NCBI RefSeq assembly: GCF_013410665.1
Contig: NZ_JACCFM010000001.1
Span: forward strand, 558,001-622,000
DNA length: 64,000 nucleotides
Direction of reading: 5' to 3'
From: Leifsonia psychrotolerans
GTDB taxonomy: Bacteria; Actinomycetota; Actinomycetes; Actinomycetales; Microbacteriaceae
Under the pieces are notes generated by a model that was not told the origin of the DNA, searched no databases, and saw nothing but the letters and a program-made list of their open reading frames with translations. A program made the position numbers and the translations under genes. Positions 1-7,995 of this stretch are shown here, one piece after another (position 1 is the first letter of the stretch; each line of letters starts with the position of its first letter).

Positions 1-1284
1 GGCGCCACGAAGGCCCGCGACATTCTCGGCGAGGTCTACGAGTACTTCCTCGAGAAGTTCGCACACGCCGAGGGCAAGCGCGGTGGCGAGTTCTATACGC
101 CGGCCGGTGTGGTGCGCGTGCTCGTCGAGGTGCTCGAGCCCACCCATGGGCGTGTCTATGACCCGGCCTGTGGTTCGGGCGGCATGTTCGTGCAGACCGA
201 GAAGTTTCTCGAGTCGCACAACAAGGAGGGATCGAACATCTCCGTCTACGGGCAGGAGCTCAACGAGCGCACCTGGCGCATGGCCAAGATGAACCTGGCC
301 ATCCACGGCCTGAACGGCAACCTGTCCAGCCGCTGGGGCGACACGTTTGCGCGGGACCAGCACCCCGACATGCAGGCCGACTTCATCATGGCCAACCCGC
401 CTTTCAACATCAAAGACTGGGCGCGCAGCGAGAACGACCCACGCTGGAAGTACGGCGTTCCGCCGGCCGGCAACGCCAACTATGCCTGGATCCAGCACAT
501 CATCTCGAAGCTCGCCCCCGGCGGCAGCGCCGGTGTGGTGATGGCGAACGGCTCGATGTCGTCAAACTCGGGCGGTGAGGGCGACATTCGCGCGCAGCTC
601 GTCGAGGCCGACTTGGTCTCGTGCATGATCGCGCTGCCCACGCAGCTATTCCGCTCGACCGGCATCCCGGTCTGCACCTGGTTCTTCGCCAAAGACAAGA
701 CGGCCGGAGCCCACGGCAGCATCGACCGTACCGGCCAGGTGCTGTTCATCGACGCCCGCAACCTCGGCCACATGGTAGACAGGGCCGAGCGAGCCCTGTC
801 TGACGAAGACATCGCCAAGATCGCGGGTACCTTCCATGCCTGGCGTGGCACCACCCCGTTGGTCGAGCAAACCCCGTTGGTCGAGCCCACCCCGTTGGTC
901 GAGCCCACCCCGTTGGTCGAGCCTGTCGAGACCCCGCACCCCACCCCGCCGGTCGAGCAAACCGCGCCGGTCGAGCAATCCCCGCCGGTCGAGCAATCCC
1001 CGCCGGTCGAGCACACTCCGTTGGTCGAGCTTGTCGAGACCCCGCGACCCACCCTCAACTACGTCGACGAACCCGGCTTCTGTTACTCCGCAACCCTCTC
1101 CGAAATCAAAGCCGCAGACTACGCCCTCACTCCCGGCCGCTACGTAGGAGCGGCCGAAATCGAAGACGACGGCGAGCCGATCGAGGAGAAGATCGCGAGG
1201 TTGTCTGCCGAGCTCTTCACCCAGTTCGACGAGTCGGAGCGCCTCGCGGCGGTTGTGCGCGAGCAGCTGGGGAGGGTGTCGTGA
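1..1284 (+). CDS. hsdM: Type I restriction-modification DNA methyltransferase, HsdM (5' end cut by window)
   Basis: The open frame runs in from base 1 without a start codon, so the N-terminal helical domain is missing. The fragment is an N6-adenine methyltransferase: the AdoMet motif DPACGSGG lies at about 160-183 and the catalytic NPPF at about 391-402. It would methylate the sequence chosen by HsdS and form the M2S trimer, and M2S2R2 with HsdR for restriction. The C-terminal part (from [11 protein letters not shown], then LTPGRYVG) is normal for the family, but about 66 residues of [14 protein letters not shown] repeats sit just before it (about 853-1052), where relatives usually have only a short loop. 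The gene overlaps hsdS by 4 nt (GTGA), so the two are translationally coupled. Family call is secure; activity with the insert is unknown. Confidence 0.95.
   Translation, partial: GATKARDILGEVYEYFLEKFAHAEGKRGGEFYTPAGVVRVLVEVLEPTHGRVYDPACGSGGMFVQTEKFLESHNKEGSNISVYGQELNERTWRMAKMNLAIHGLNGNLSSRWGDTFARDQHPDMQADFIMANPPFNIKDWARSENDPRWKYGVPPAGNANYAWIQHIISKLAPGGSAGVVMANGSMSSNSGGEGDIRAQLVEADLVSCMIALPTQLFRSTGIPVCTWFFAKDKTAGAHGSIDRTGQVLFIDARNLGHMVDRAERALSDEDIAKIAGTFHAWRGTTPLVEQTPLVEPTPLVEPTPLVEPVETPHPTPPVEQTAPVEQSPPVEQSPPVEHTPLVELVETPRPTLNYVDEPGFCYSATLSEIKAADYALTPGRYVGAAEIEDDGEPIEEKIARLSAELFTQFDESERLAAVVREQLGRVS
853..1052 (+). repeat. REP-derived tandem repeat inside hsdM
   Basis: Roughly 18-bp units built on CCGTTGGTCGAGC, alternating with CCGCCGGTCGAGC, occur about nine times. 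Two units end in GCCTGTCGAGACC or GCTTGTCGAGACC. The half-site GTCGAGC(C/T)TGTCGAGACC is the same as in the intergenic repeats at 16650-16905 and 63242-64000. The block keeps the hsdM frame open and encodes Pro-Leu-Val-Glu rich peptide. It looks like invasion and later expansion of an extragenic repeat in a tolerant surface loop. Confidence 0.85.
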
Positions 1285-2414
1285 GCGAGTGGCAGCTGGG
1301 CTCGGTGTCTGGGATCATCGAGCTTCAACGTGGCCATGACCTGCCAAGCCAGGAACGCACCGATGGCGATGTTCCAATCATTGGTTCTTTCGGCATAACC
1401 GGGAGTCATGACACCGCGAAATACTCGGGTCCGGGCGTCGCAATTGGGAGAAGCGGTGCCGCAATTGGAACCGCGACTTATGTGAGCGGGCCCTATTGGC
1501 CGCTTAATACGTGTCTCTTTGTTAAGGATTTCAAAGGGAACGATGAACGCTGGGTGTTCCACATACTTGATTCGATGGATTTCACCGCATTCAATTCAGG
1601 GAGCGCTCAACCGTCGCTCAACCGAAATTTCCTTCGTGACATTCCTGTTTCCATTCCTCCAATCGGTGAGCAGCGCGCAATCGCAGAGGTGCTGGGTGCG
1701 CTCGACGACAAGATCGCTGCCAATACCAAACTCGCCGCTACGTTGGAGGCGTTGCTCGCGGCAGATGTCGAAGCCCACTGGCTCGGATTAGAAGCCGCAG
1801 CAGGTAACTCACCTGACATCTCGATCCTTCAGATGTTTGAAGTGAACCCCGCAATCCCGCGGCCGCGGGAGCCCAACGCACTCTACTTGGACATGAAGAA
1901 GCTCCCCGAGTCGGGGAGTGGCATCAGCGAATGGGACTATCGGCCAGCGCAGGGCGGTGTGCGATTCATGCAAAGCGATTCACTCATAGCGCGTATTACG
2001 CCGTGCCTGCAAAATAGGAAAACCGGGTTTGTTGATTTTCTAGAGCCTGATCAAATTGGCGTCGGCTCCACCGAGTTCATCGTTCTTCGATCACGGCCGG
2101 GAATTCCCAAACAGCTGTCCTATTTCCTGGCTACTGACCCGACGTTTCGCGACTTCGCGATTCGGCACATGGTCGGTACGTCAGGTCGACAAAGGGTCTC
2201 AGCTGCGGATATTTCGACCTACACGCTCCCTGCACCGGATTCAGGCTGGCTCGCGCAGTTTGCGCGACTGGCAGCGGATCGGTTCAGCTACATGAAGTCG
2301 ATGCGCGATGAAAACCGCACCCTCGCCGCGACCCGCGACGCCCTCCTCCCTCTGCTCATGTCGGGCAAGCTGCGGGTGCGTGACGCCGAAAAGGTGCTGG
2401 GCGAGGTGCTGTAA
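1281..2414 (+). CDS. hsdS: Type I restriction-modification specificity subunit, HsdS
   Basis: A 377-residue specificity subunit that reads the bipartite target sequence for the HsdM/HsdR complex. Two target-recognition domains are separated by a conserved helical spacer ([21 protein letters not shown], about residues 125-145) and a similar helix closes the protein ([12 protein letters not shown]). The GTG start at 1281 overlaps the hsdM stop. The stretches coding for the recognition domains (about 1380-1660 and 1830-2200) contain visibly more A/T than the spacer helices or neighbouring genes, as expected if recognition domains were exchanged by recombination. The protein is at the short end of the family but looks intact. 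Confidence 0.93.
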   Translation: MSEWQLGSVSGIIELQRGHDLPSQERTDGDVPIIGSFGITGSHDTAKYSGPGVAIGRSGAAIGTATYVSGPYWPLNTCLFVKDFKGNDERWVFHILDSMDFTAFNSGSAQPSLNRNFLRDIPVSIPPIGEQRAIAEVLGALDDKIAANTKLAATLEALLAADVEAHWLGLEAAAGNSPDISILQMFEVNPAIPRPREPNALYLDMKKLPESGSGISEWDYRPAQGGVRFMQSDSLIARITPCLQNRKTGFVDFLEPDQIGVGSTEFIVLRSRPGIPKQLSYFLATDPTFRDFAIRHMVGTSGRQRVSAADISTYTLPAPDSGWLAQFARLAADRFSYMKSMRDENRTLAATRDALLPLLMSGKLRVRDAEKVLGEVL

Positions 2415-2417
2415 CCG

Positions 2418-3401
2418 ATGCCGTACGACCTGCAGAATCGGCTTGTCGTGGGCGTCGCATCCAGCGCACTGTTCGATCTGACCGAGTCGGATGCCTACTT
2501 CAACGAGCATGGCGAAGAGCCGTACCGGATCTATCAGCACGAACACATCGATGATCAGCTGCAGCCGGGCGTCGCGTTTCCGTTCATCAAGCGGCTCCTG
2601 GGGCTGAACGACCTGCGCGAGGCCAGCGATCCTCTGGTCGAGGTGATCGTGCTGTCGAAAAACGATCCGTCGACCGGTCTGCGGGTGATGCGCTCGATCG
2701 AGGCGCACGGCCTGGCCATCACCCGCGCCATCTTTACGCAGGGGCGCTCGCCCTACGAGTACATCGAGGCGCTGAGCATGTCGCTCTTCCTCTCGGCCAA
2801 CGAGGCGGATGTGAAGGGAGCGCTCGAACGGGGACTTCCCGCCGGCATGGTGATGGCATCCGCTTCAGTCGACGAGGAGGACGGTGGGGCCCTCCGCATC
2901 GCCTTCGACTTCGACGGCGTGATCGCCGATGACGGATCGGAGCGGGTCTTCCAAGGGCCGGGTGGGCTTGGTGCGTTTCAGGCGCATGAGGTTGCCAACA
3001 GTGGCGTGCCGCTTTCGCCCGGGCCGCTGCGTGAGTTTCTGCGCGACCTCAACCTGATCCAGAGGATCGAGCAGGCGCGACGCGACAAGGATGCGAGCTA
3101 CGAGCTCCGTCTGCGCATCTCAATCGTCACGGCCCGAAACGCTCCGGCGCACGAGCGGGCGATCCAGACGCTTCAGGATTGGGGAGTAACGGTCAATGAC
3201 GCATTCTTCCTGGGCGGAATCGACAAGGGCACGATTCTGCGGGTGATGAAGCCGCACATCTTCTTTGACGATCAGAAGAACCACCTCGACTCGACCTCGG
3301 CGTATGCGGCGAGCGTGCACATTCCGTATGGCATTGCCAACGAGGCCCGACGCGTACCCGAACCCGAATTGTCGGACGTGGCAGCTACGGTCGACGCGTA
3401 G
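2418..3401 (+). CDS. 5'-nucleotidase of the cytosolic NT5C1-like family
   Basis: A 327-residue protein that starts 3 nt after hsdS. It resembles the cytosolic 5'-nucleotidase family (PF06189-like): an N-terminal VVGVASSALFDL segment, a YRIYQHEH motif, LSKNDPSTGLRVMRSIE, the block TRAIFTQGRSPYEYI, and the HAD-type nucleophile motif DFDGVIADD near residue 168. Such enzymes dephosphorylate nucleoside monophosphates. No signal peptide or membrane segment is visible, so it should be cytoplasmic. Its position directly behind hsdMS, with no room for a separate promoter, suggests co-expression with the restriction system; a defence role such as nucleotide depletion is inference. Confidence 0.82.
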   Translation: MPYDLQNRLVVGVASSALFDLTESDAYFNEHGEEPYRIYQHEHIDDQLQPGVAFPFIKRLLGLNDLREASDPLVEVIVLSKNDPSTGLRVMRSIEAHGLAITRAIFTQGRSPYEYIEALSMSLFLSANEADVKGALERGLPAGMVMASASVDEEDGGALRIAFDFDGVIADDGSERVFQGPGGLGAFQAHEVANSGVPLSPGPLREFLRDLNLIQRIEQARRDKDASYELRLRISIVTARNAPAHERAIQTLQDWGVTVNDAFFLGGIDKGTILRVMKPHIFFDDQKNHLDSTSAYAASVHIPYGIANEARRVPEPELSDVAATVDA

Positions 3402-3462
3402 GGCGAACGGCCGCACGTCGGGTTTCCTCACAACACTTGAGTTCTACACCCTAGGAGTTGTA

Positions 3463-3822
3463 TTGTCGAAGTGGTTCATCGATCTCGAACTGGTCGAAAC
3501 CTGGCTGGACAGTCTCGACCAGGATTCCTATGAGCAAGTCATCGCGGCGCTGGAGCTGCTTGAGGAGCGCGGCCCACAGCTGGGCCGGCCGATCGTCGAC
3601 TCCGTCACCGCTTCACGACACAACAACATGAAAGAGCTGCGCCCTGGTTCCAGTGGGCGCTCGGAATTACGAGTCCTGTTTGCTTTCGATTCCGCACGAA
3701 ACGCGATTCTTCTGGTGGCCGGCGACAAGTCGGGTAACTGGAAGAAATGGTACAAACTAAACATCCCGATCGCCGATAGGCGGTTTGACGAACACCTTGG
3801 AAGGCTGGGAGGCAGGACCTGA
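3463..3822 (+). CDS. higB: HigB/Gp49-like RelE-superfamily toxin
   Basis: About 119 residues of the phage Gp49-like/HigB toxin family, ribosome-associated mRNA interferases in characterised members. Diagnostic stretches are the FIDLELVETWLDSL start, LGRPIVDSV, MKELRPGSSGRSELRVLFAF and LLVAGDKSGNWKKWY. The frame is open far upstream, but TTG at 3463 is preferred: it has AGGAG about 6 nt upstream (3453-3457) and gives the normal family N terminus and length. The TGA stop overlaps the ATG of the antitoxin by one base. Toxin-first order is typical of higBA loci. Confidence 0.85.
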   Translation: MSKWFIDLELVETWLDSLDQDSYEQVIAALELLEERGPQLGRPIVDSVTASRHNNMKELRPGSSGRSELRVLFAFDSARNAILLVAGDKSGNWKKWYKLNIPIADRRFDEHLGRLGGRT

Positions 3823-4127
3823 TGGCAAAGACACTCGACGAAATGCGTGCCAAGCGCCCTGTCGACGCTGAGGTCGTTGCAGCGCACAAGAAGCGGATGC
3901 TGGAAGAAGTGCGCGCGTATCGACTCCGCGAACTTCGTGAAGCGCACGAGCTCACACAGGTCGAGCTTGCCAGTCGGTTGCAGGTCAGCCAGAACCGGGT
4001 CTCGCGTATCGAACATGGTGACATTGAGCATGCGCAGGTCGACACCCTGCGCAAGTACGTCGAGGCGATCGGCGGGGCCTTGCGTATCGAGGTTGAAATC
4101 GGGGACGAGCGCTTTCAGATCGCGTAG
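3822..4127 (+). CDS. higA: HigA-like XRE-family antitoxin
   Basis: A 101-residue protein with an N-terminal helical region and an XRE helix-turn-helix (ELTQVELASRLQVSQNRVSRIE, about residues 46-67), followed by the short C-terminal strand region usual in HigA antitoxins. It should bind and neutralise the preceding toxin and repress the pair's promoter. The ATG overlaps the toxin stop by one base, so translation is coupled. The pair sits inside the restriction island and may stabilise it. Confidence 0.87.
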   Translation: MAKTLDEMRAKRPVDAEVVAAHKKRMLEEVRAYRLRELREAHELTQVELASRLQVSQNRVSRIEHGDIEHAQVDTLRKYVEAIGGALRIEVEIGDERFQIA

Positions 4128-4174
4128 TCTGCCGCATCCGTCTCTCGCCAGACGAATGCGGCAGCCAGTCGGGT

Positions 4175-5761
4175 TTACGCCACCGCAGTCAGAATCCGGC
4201 GCTCCTGGTCGAAGATGGCCTGGCTCAGGCGGAACTCCTCGGCCTCGGGGTATTCGACGAAGTCGAGCAGGTGACCGTCGTGACGCACCAGGGCATCTCG
4301 AACCTCGACAGGGGTTGCGTAGAAGAACTCGCGACGCTGATTGATGCGGTTGACACGAACGTGCGCGAATTCGCGGTGGAGGGCGGCTTCGAGACCAACG
4401 GCATCCTTCGAGAAGATCAAGGCGTGCTTGTCAAAGGCGAAGGGGACTGAGGCGTCCCCGAGTTCCTTCACACGATCGTTGGGTTCCTGGCGCCTTGTCA
4501 TTCCGATCTTGACCATGCGTTCGCCGAATGCGCCGACGTTGCTGATGACGTAGACGTGGCCGGCTCGGGTGTTCGCCCGGCGGAACTCGACGTTCTCAAT
4601 GTCGAGATCGATCTGCGCGAGACGTTGCTCGAGCTCTGTAGTGTCGGCGCCGGGCTGCTGCAGGAGCTGTTCCAGCGCCTTGACATACTGTGCGCGTTCC
4701 TTGTCGAGCTTCGCGCGGGCGGCTTCGATCTCGCGCAGAACCTTCTCTTCCTCGCGCAGCCGTGCACGCTCTTCACGCTCGGCCTCCTTCTTGGCCGCGA
4801 GAGCGACGAGATAGCGAGCCGCCAGGCCCAGCTCATCCATGCGCATCCGGTGGTACCGCGACCCAACGTTGATATTCATGCGGAGGCCCAGTTTGGAGAT
4901 TGTGTCACGCGCCCGGTCGAGGCGCGCTTCGGCGGCGGTGAGGTTGCCCGCACGCACCGACTTCACGCAGTTCTCGGCCTCTGAGTTGTAGGCACGGAGC
5001 ATGAGCGTTGCGAACTCTTTGACGAACTTCGCGCCCTGCGCGGGTGAGTTGTTGAACGTGAACGACGAGGGGTCGAACGAGATGGCATCCTTGCTGCGCA
5101 CCTCGGCCTTGATCTTCGCGCGCAGGGTGTCCAGTTTGTCTTTCAGCTCCAGCGAGTTCTCTGCCGCATGCTCAAAGTCGAAGAGGCCAGCGTCTTGCAA
5201 GACAGCGGTGTCGCGCAGGTTGACCACGGTTGCGGTGAGGGTGCGGAGCTCGGCCTGGAGAGCTTGTTCCTCCAGTGCAATCTGTGTGCGGCGCTCGGCG
5301 CTCTGTGCCTCGACGGCGGCCAAGGCGGCGCGATGTTGCTCGGCCTCTGCATCGATGGCGACGATGTTCTGTCGAGCAGCCGCTTCGGCGGCCGCGATGC
5401 CCAGACGGATGTCGGCGGCATGAGCCTCAAGCTTCTGAACGGCATCGACCGTGTCGGTGACGTGTGCAGCGTCGAGAGTGGCTTGAAGCGTCGAGTATTC
5501 GGTGCTCACCAGCGTCAGCTCGGCGTTTGCCGCGCGCAGCGTTTCGAGCTCGGCTGCCATTGACTGCGCGAACTTGCGAAGTCCCCAGCGGGGGAGTGTC
5601 GAAGGCGCCTGGGGAGTGGACGCGGCCGCGGGCTGTTCGATCCACAGCTGCCACCCCTCGGGGGCCGGCGGCCACTCCGGGTCTGGCTGCCAATCTGCTT
5701 CTGGGACCCAGTCAGCCGGAGGTTCTGGCCAGCCGGGAGCAGGATTGAAGACTAATGACAT
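4175..5761 (-). CDS. DUF4041 protein with C-terminal GIY-YIG (T5orf172-type) nuclease domain
   Basis: 528 residues if the start is the ATG at 5761, which has GGGGGA about 7 nt upstream. Order: a Trp/Pro-rich N terminus (residues ~6-40, repeated GW.PP/W.P.P.W units); a long coiled coil (~60-200); the DUF4041 block with FNNSPAQGAKFVKEFATLM and LRAYNSEAENC (~255-340); a second Arg/Glu-rich coiled coil; and a T5orf172-type GIY-YIG domain with HVYVISN, KIGMTRRQEPNDRV, the Glu-bearing ALHREFAHVRVN and REFFYAT. DUF4041/GIY-YIG proteins have been reported as membrane-associated anti-phage nucleases (SNIPE type). Here no transmembrane helix is visible and the Trp/Pro segment occupies the N-terminal position. 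It is transcribed opposite to its neighbours. Confidence 0.85.
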   Translation of the reverse strand: MSLVFNPAPGWPEPPADWVPEADWQPDPEWPPAPEGWQLWIEQPAAASTPQAPSTLPRWGLRKFAQSMAAELETLRAANAELTLVSTEYSTLQATLDAAHVTDTVDAVQKLEAHAADIRLGIAAAEAAARQNIVAIDAEAEQHRAALAAVEAQSAERRTQIALEEQALQAELRTLTATVVNLRDTAVLQDAGLFDFEHAAENSLELKDKLDTLRAKIKAEVRSKDAISFDPSSFTFNNSPAQGAKFVKEFATLMLRAYNSEAENCVKSVRAGNLTAAEARLDRARDTISKLGLRMNINVGSRYHRMRMDELGLAARYLVALAAKKEAEREERARLREEEKVLREIEAARAKLDKERAQYVKALEQLLQQPGADTTELEQRLAQIDLDIENVEFRRANTRAGHVYVISNVGAFGERMVKIGMTRRQEPNDRVKELGDASVPFAFDKHALIFSKDAVGLEAALHREFAHVRVNRINQRREFFYATPVEVRDALVRHDGHLLDFVEYPEAEEFRLSQAIFDQERRILTAVA

Positions 5762-5921
5762 GGCAGATCCCCCTGAATGCGTTCGTGGTATTTCCTCCAG
5801 GGTAGGTGCTCGATCGCGTGGTTCTCGGGCGGTGGCCAAGCGTGTCAGACCCTCCGAGGAGGATGGCCGCAGAGCACGTCGCAGGAGTCGCCCGCGGCGT
5901 CAACGATGCGGAGGAACATCG

Positions 5922-6992
5922 ATGTCTGACGACGCTGAGGCTAGTTTTCCTGCTCCACCTGCCCGGTCGACAATGCCGGAGTGGTATCCAGATCTACTCG
6001 AGTCCGTTTCTAGCCGGGTAGTGCACGGCCGCAGCCGCGCGGTGTCGGCGGTGAATCGAGAGCTCATCTCGACGTATTGGTTGATTGGGCGTGACATCCT
6101 GCGACGGCAAGCCGAAGAGGGCTGGGGGAGTCGCGTGATCGATCGACTCTCGTCGGACCTGCGTGAGCGTTTTCCGGACTCTAAGGGGTTCTCGCCGCGG
6201 AACCTTCACTATATGCGCGCCCTCGCTGCCAGCTGGGACGACAACGCAATTGTGCAACAGCTTGTTGCACAATTGCCATGGGGCCACCATGTCGTGCTCC
6301 TCGACAGGGTCTCAGACAAATCCACCCGGCGCTGGTACGCATCCGCATCCATAGAGAACGGCTGGTCTCGGGCAGTTCTCGTTCACCAGGTAGATTCACA
6401 CCTCCACGAGCGATCCGGCAAGGCGATCACCAACTTCGCGGCCACCCTTCCGCCCCGCGATTCAGATTTGGCTCAGCAGATGACCAAAGACCCCTACATC
6501 TTCGACTTTGTCGCCATGACGGATAGTCGCAACGAGCGGGAGTTGGAGACACAGCTCGTCGCCCACGTGCAGAAGTTTCTGCTTGAACTTGGGCAGGGTT
6601 TCGCATTCGTCGGAAAACAGGTGCGCCTCGAGATCGGCGGTGACGAGTTCTACGTTGACTTGCTCTTCTATCACCTGAAGCTTCGTTGCTACGTGGTGGT
6701 CGAGCTGAAGGCGACGCGGTTCGATCCCGGTTTCCTCGGGCAGCTCGGAATGTACATGGCTGCCGTCGACGACCTGCTGGCGCACCCCGACGACAAACCC
6801 ACCATCGGCCTGTTGCTGTGCAAGTCCAAGAACAGTGTGGTGGCCGAGTACGCCTTGCGCGGTTCAGCCGTGCCGATGGGGGTCACGGAATGGCGGAGCG
6901 CCATCGTCGAATCGCTTCCTGAAGAGTTCGCCTCCAGCCTCCCGACAATCGAGGCTTTGGAAGCGGAACTCGGTGCTGACGACGACTCGTGA
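5922..6992 (+). CDS. DUF1016/YhcG-family PDDEXK nuclease-domain protein
   Basis: 356 residues from the ATG at 5922, chosen because GAGGA lies 6 nt upstream and the N terminus then matches the family. The N-terminal DUF1016 region has LISTYWLIGRDIL, RLSSDLRERFPDSKGFSPRN and LHYMRALAASW. The C-terminal half has the PD-(D/E)XK-like block: GDEFYVDLLFYH and CYVVVELKATRF (Asp then Glu-x-Lys). Such proteins recur beside type I restriction genes; their substrate is unclear. It is divergent from the DUF4041 gene across a 160-nt gap that could hold both promoters. Confidence 0.87.
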   Translation: MSDDAEASFPAPPARSTMPEWYPDLLESVSSRVVHGRSRAVSAVNRELISTYWLIGRDILRRQAEEGWGSRVIDRLSSDLRERFPDSKGFSPRNLHYMRALAASWDDNAIVQQLVAQLPWGHHVVLLDRVSDKSTRRWYASASIENGWSRAVLVHQVDSHLHERSGKAITNFAATLPPRDSDLAQQMTKDPYIFDFVAMTDSRNERELETQLVAHVQKFLLELGQGFAFVGKQVRLEIGGDEFYVDLLFYHLKLRCYVVVELKATRFDPGFLGQLGMYMAAVDDLLAHPDDKPTIGLLLCKSKNSVVAEYALRGSAVPMGVTEWRSAIVESLPEEFASSLPTIEALEAELGADDDS

Positions 6993-7090
6993 TGGGTCGG
7001 TCGCGGCGCGATGATCGACCTGCACCGTCGGAGTTCGTCGGTCGAGGCTTCGGAAAATCTCTTAGGGCGAACGGCCAACATCAACTAATG

Positions 7091-7175
7091 TTGCACTTAT
7101 ATGTGCAAGCAGCATAAGCGTGATTGAAATGAAAACGGGCGATGGCCCGAAACTGAATCGGGTGACGGCCCGAAA
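7091..7175 (+). promoter_or_regulatory. Inverted repeats upstream of the HTH gene, candidate operators
   Basis: Three symmetric elements precede the HTH gene at 7199. TTGCAC-6-GTGCAA is at 7091-7108. A 17-bp direct repeat occurs at 7136-7152 and 7159-7175, each copy itself symmetric (CGGGC-GATG-GCCCG and CGGGT-GACG-GCCCG). The two copies are 23 bp apart. Tandem symmetric sites just before an antitoxin-like gene suggest autoregulation; they could also form hairpins in the leader RNA. Confidence 0.45.
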
Positions 7176-7198
7176 ATAACGGAAGACACAGGCTCATC

Positions 7199-7639
7199 AT
7201 GACGCCGACAATGCTGCGCGAAGACACGATTCTTGTCGATGACGAGGTTCGTGTGGAAGCCGAAAAACTGATCGACGAGGTGTGTGACACCCCCGTTACC
7301 GGTGTCCTTGTTACGTTCAACGGCGTTTCATCGCCGTTGCCACCTGCGCTTGCTCGGTTCCTGGTGAACGTACTTGAGCGTACCGCCGAGGGGGGAACAC
7401 TCACCGTTCAGTCGATGCCTGAAGAGCTGACGACAACGGTCGCGGCTCGAATGCTGGGCGTCTCCCGGCCCACATTGATGAAGTGGATTGCGGCCGGCGA
7501 CATCACTGCGGTCAAAGTCGGTAGTCATTCCCGGTTGCGATCGCAGGAGGTGCTGGCCTTCAAGCAGCAGCGAGACGCTGCTCGCAGATCTACGTTTGAC
7601 GACTTGCGTGCGACTGCCGACGAACTGGGTGACCTGTAG
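7199..7639 (+). CDS. Excisionase/MerR-like HTH protein, probable orphan antitoxin
   Basis: 146 residues. The N-terminal ~80 residues have no recognised motif; the C-terminal part is an excisionase-type winged helix (LTTTVAARMLGVSRPTLMKWI, then KVGSHSRLRSQEVLAF, about residues 78-115). In actinobacteria proteins of this layout often act as antitoxins of a PIN-domain toxin encoded immediately downstream. Here the frame following the stop (from GTG at 7640) ends after a few codons and no PIN protein is found before hsdR, so the partner appears lost. Function as a DNA-binding protein is likely; the antitoxin role is inferred. Confidence 0.7.
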   Translation: MTPTMLREDTILVDDEVRVEAEKLIDEVCDTPVTGVLVTFNGVSSPLPPALARFLVNVLERTAEGGTLTVQSMPEELTTTVAARMLGVSRPTLMKWIAAGDITAVKVGSHSRLRSQEVLAFKQQRDAARRSTFDDLRATADELGDL

Positions 7640-7995
7640 TGCCCCGTTCAGCGTCGTTGGCGAGCGGGGATTAGCTTCCCAGCGGCTCGCAGGAATCACG
7701 CTTCATATTGGCAACCGCGCATTTTGTGAAGAAACGCCGTTTCTCATAAAATGCGGCGCTCGGATTATGAATTGTTCGCTGGTGCACTGTCTTGAGGTTG
7801 GCTCGCGGGGTTTCGAGACGCGGTCTCGCTCACGCTCGTTCGCTCCTCAACCACCGGGACAGGTCGACTTCGTTCTCCAGGGGGCTGATAACCCCCGCTA
7901 TCGGGGTCGTTGCGGCGGGGTGCGGGCGTTGCCCCATACGATTCGTAGTGGCATCCGTTGTGATCGCAATGGGCCTGGGTCGTTAGGGGTAAGAC
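7640..7995. other. Intergenic region with a REP-like element
   Basis: No credible gene in these 356 bases. About 7790-7860 holds a REP-like sequence (GGTTTCGAGACG followed by GCTCACGCTCGTTCGCTCC) centred on the palindrome CGAGAC-GCG-GTCTCG at 7814-7828, related to the CGAGACC-N9-GGTCTCG core of the other repeats. The rest may be remains of a toxin gene lost behind the HTH gene plus the hsdR leader. Confidence 0.6.

Noticed and set aside
480..1058. Reverse-strand frame opposite hsdM rich in Cys-Ser-Thr-Gly repeats
   Set aside because: It mirrors the REP-derived repeat; the hsdM frame carries the catalytic motifs.
5502..5921. Long upstream extension of the DUF1016 frame
   Set aside because: It overlaps the DUF4041 gene on the other strand and has no family similarity; the ATG at 5922 has a good ribosome-binding site.
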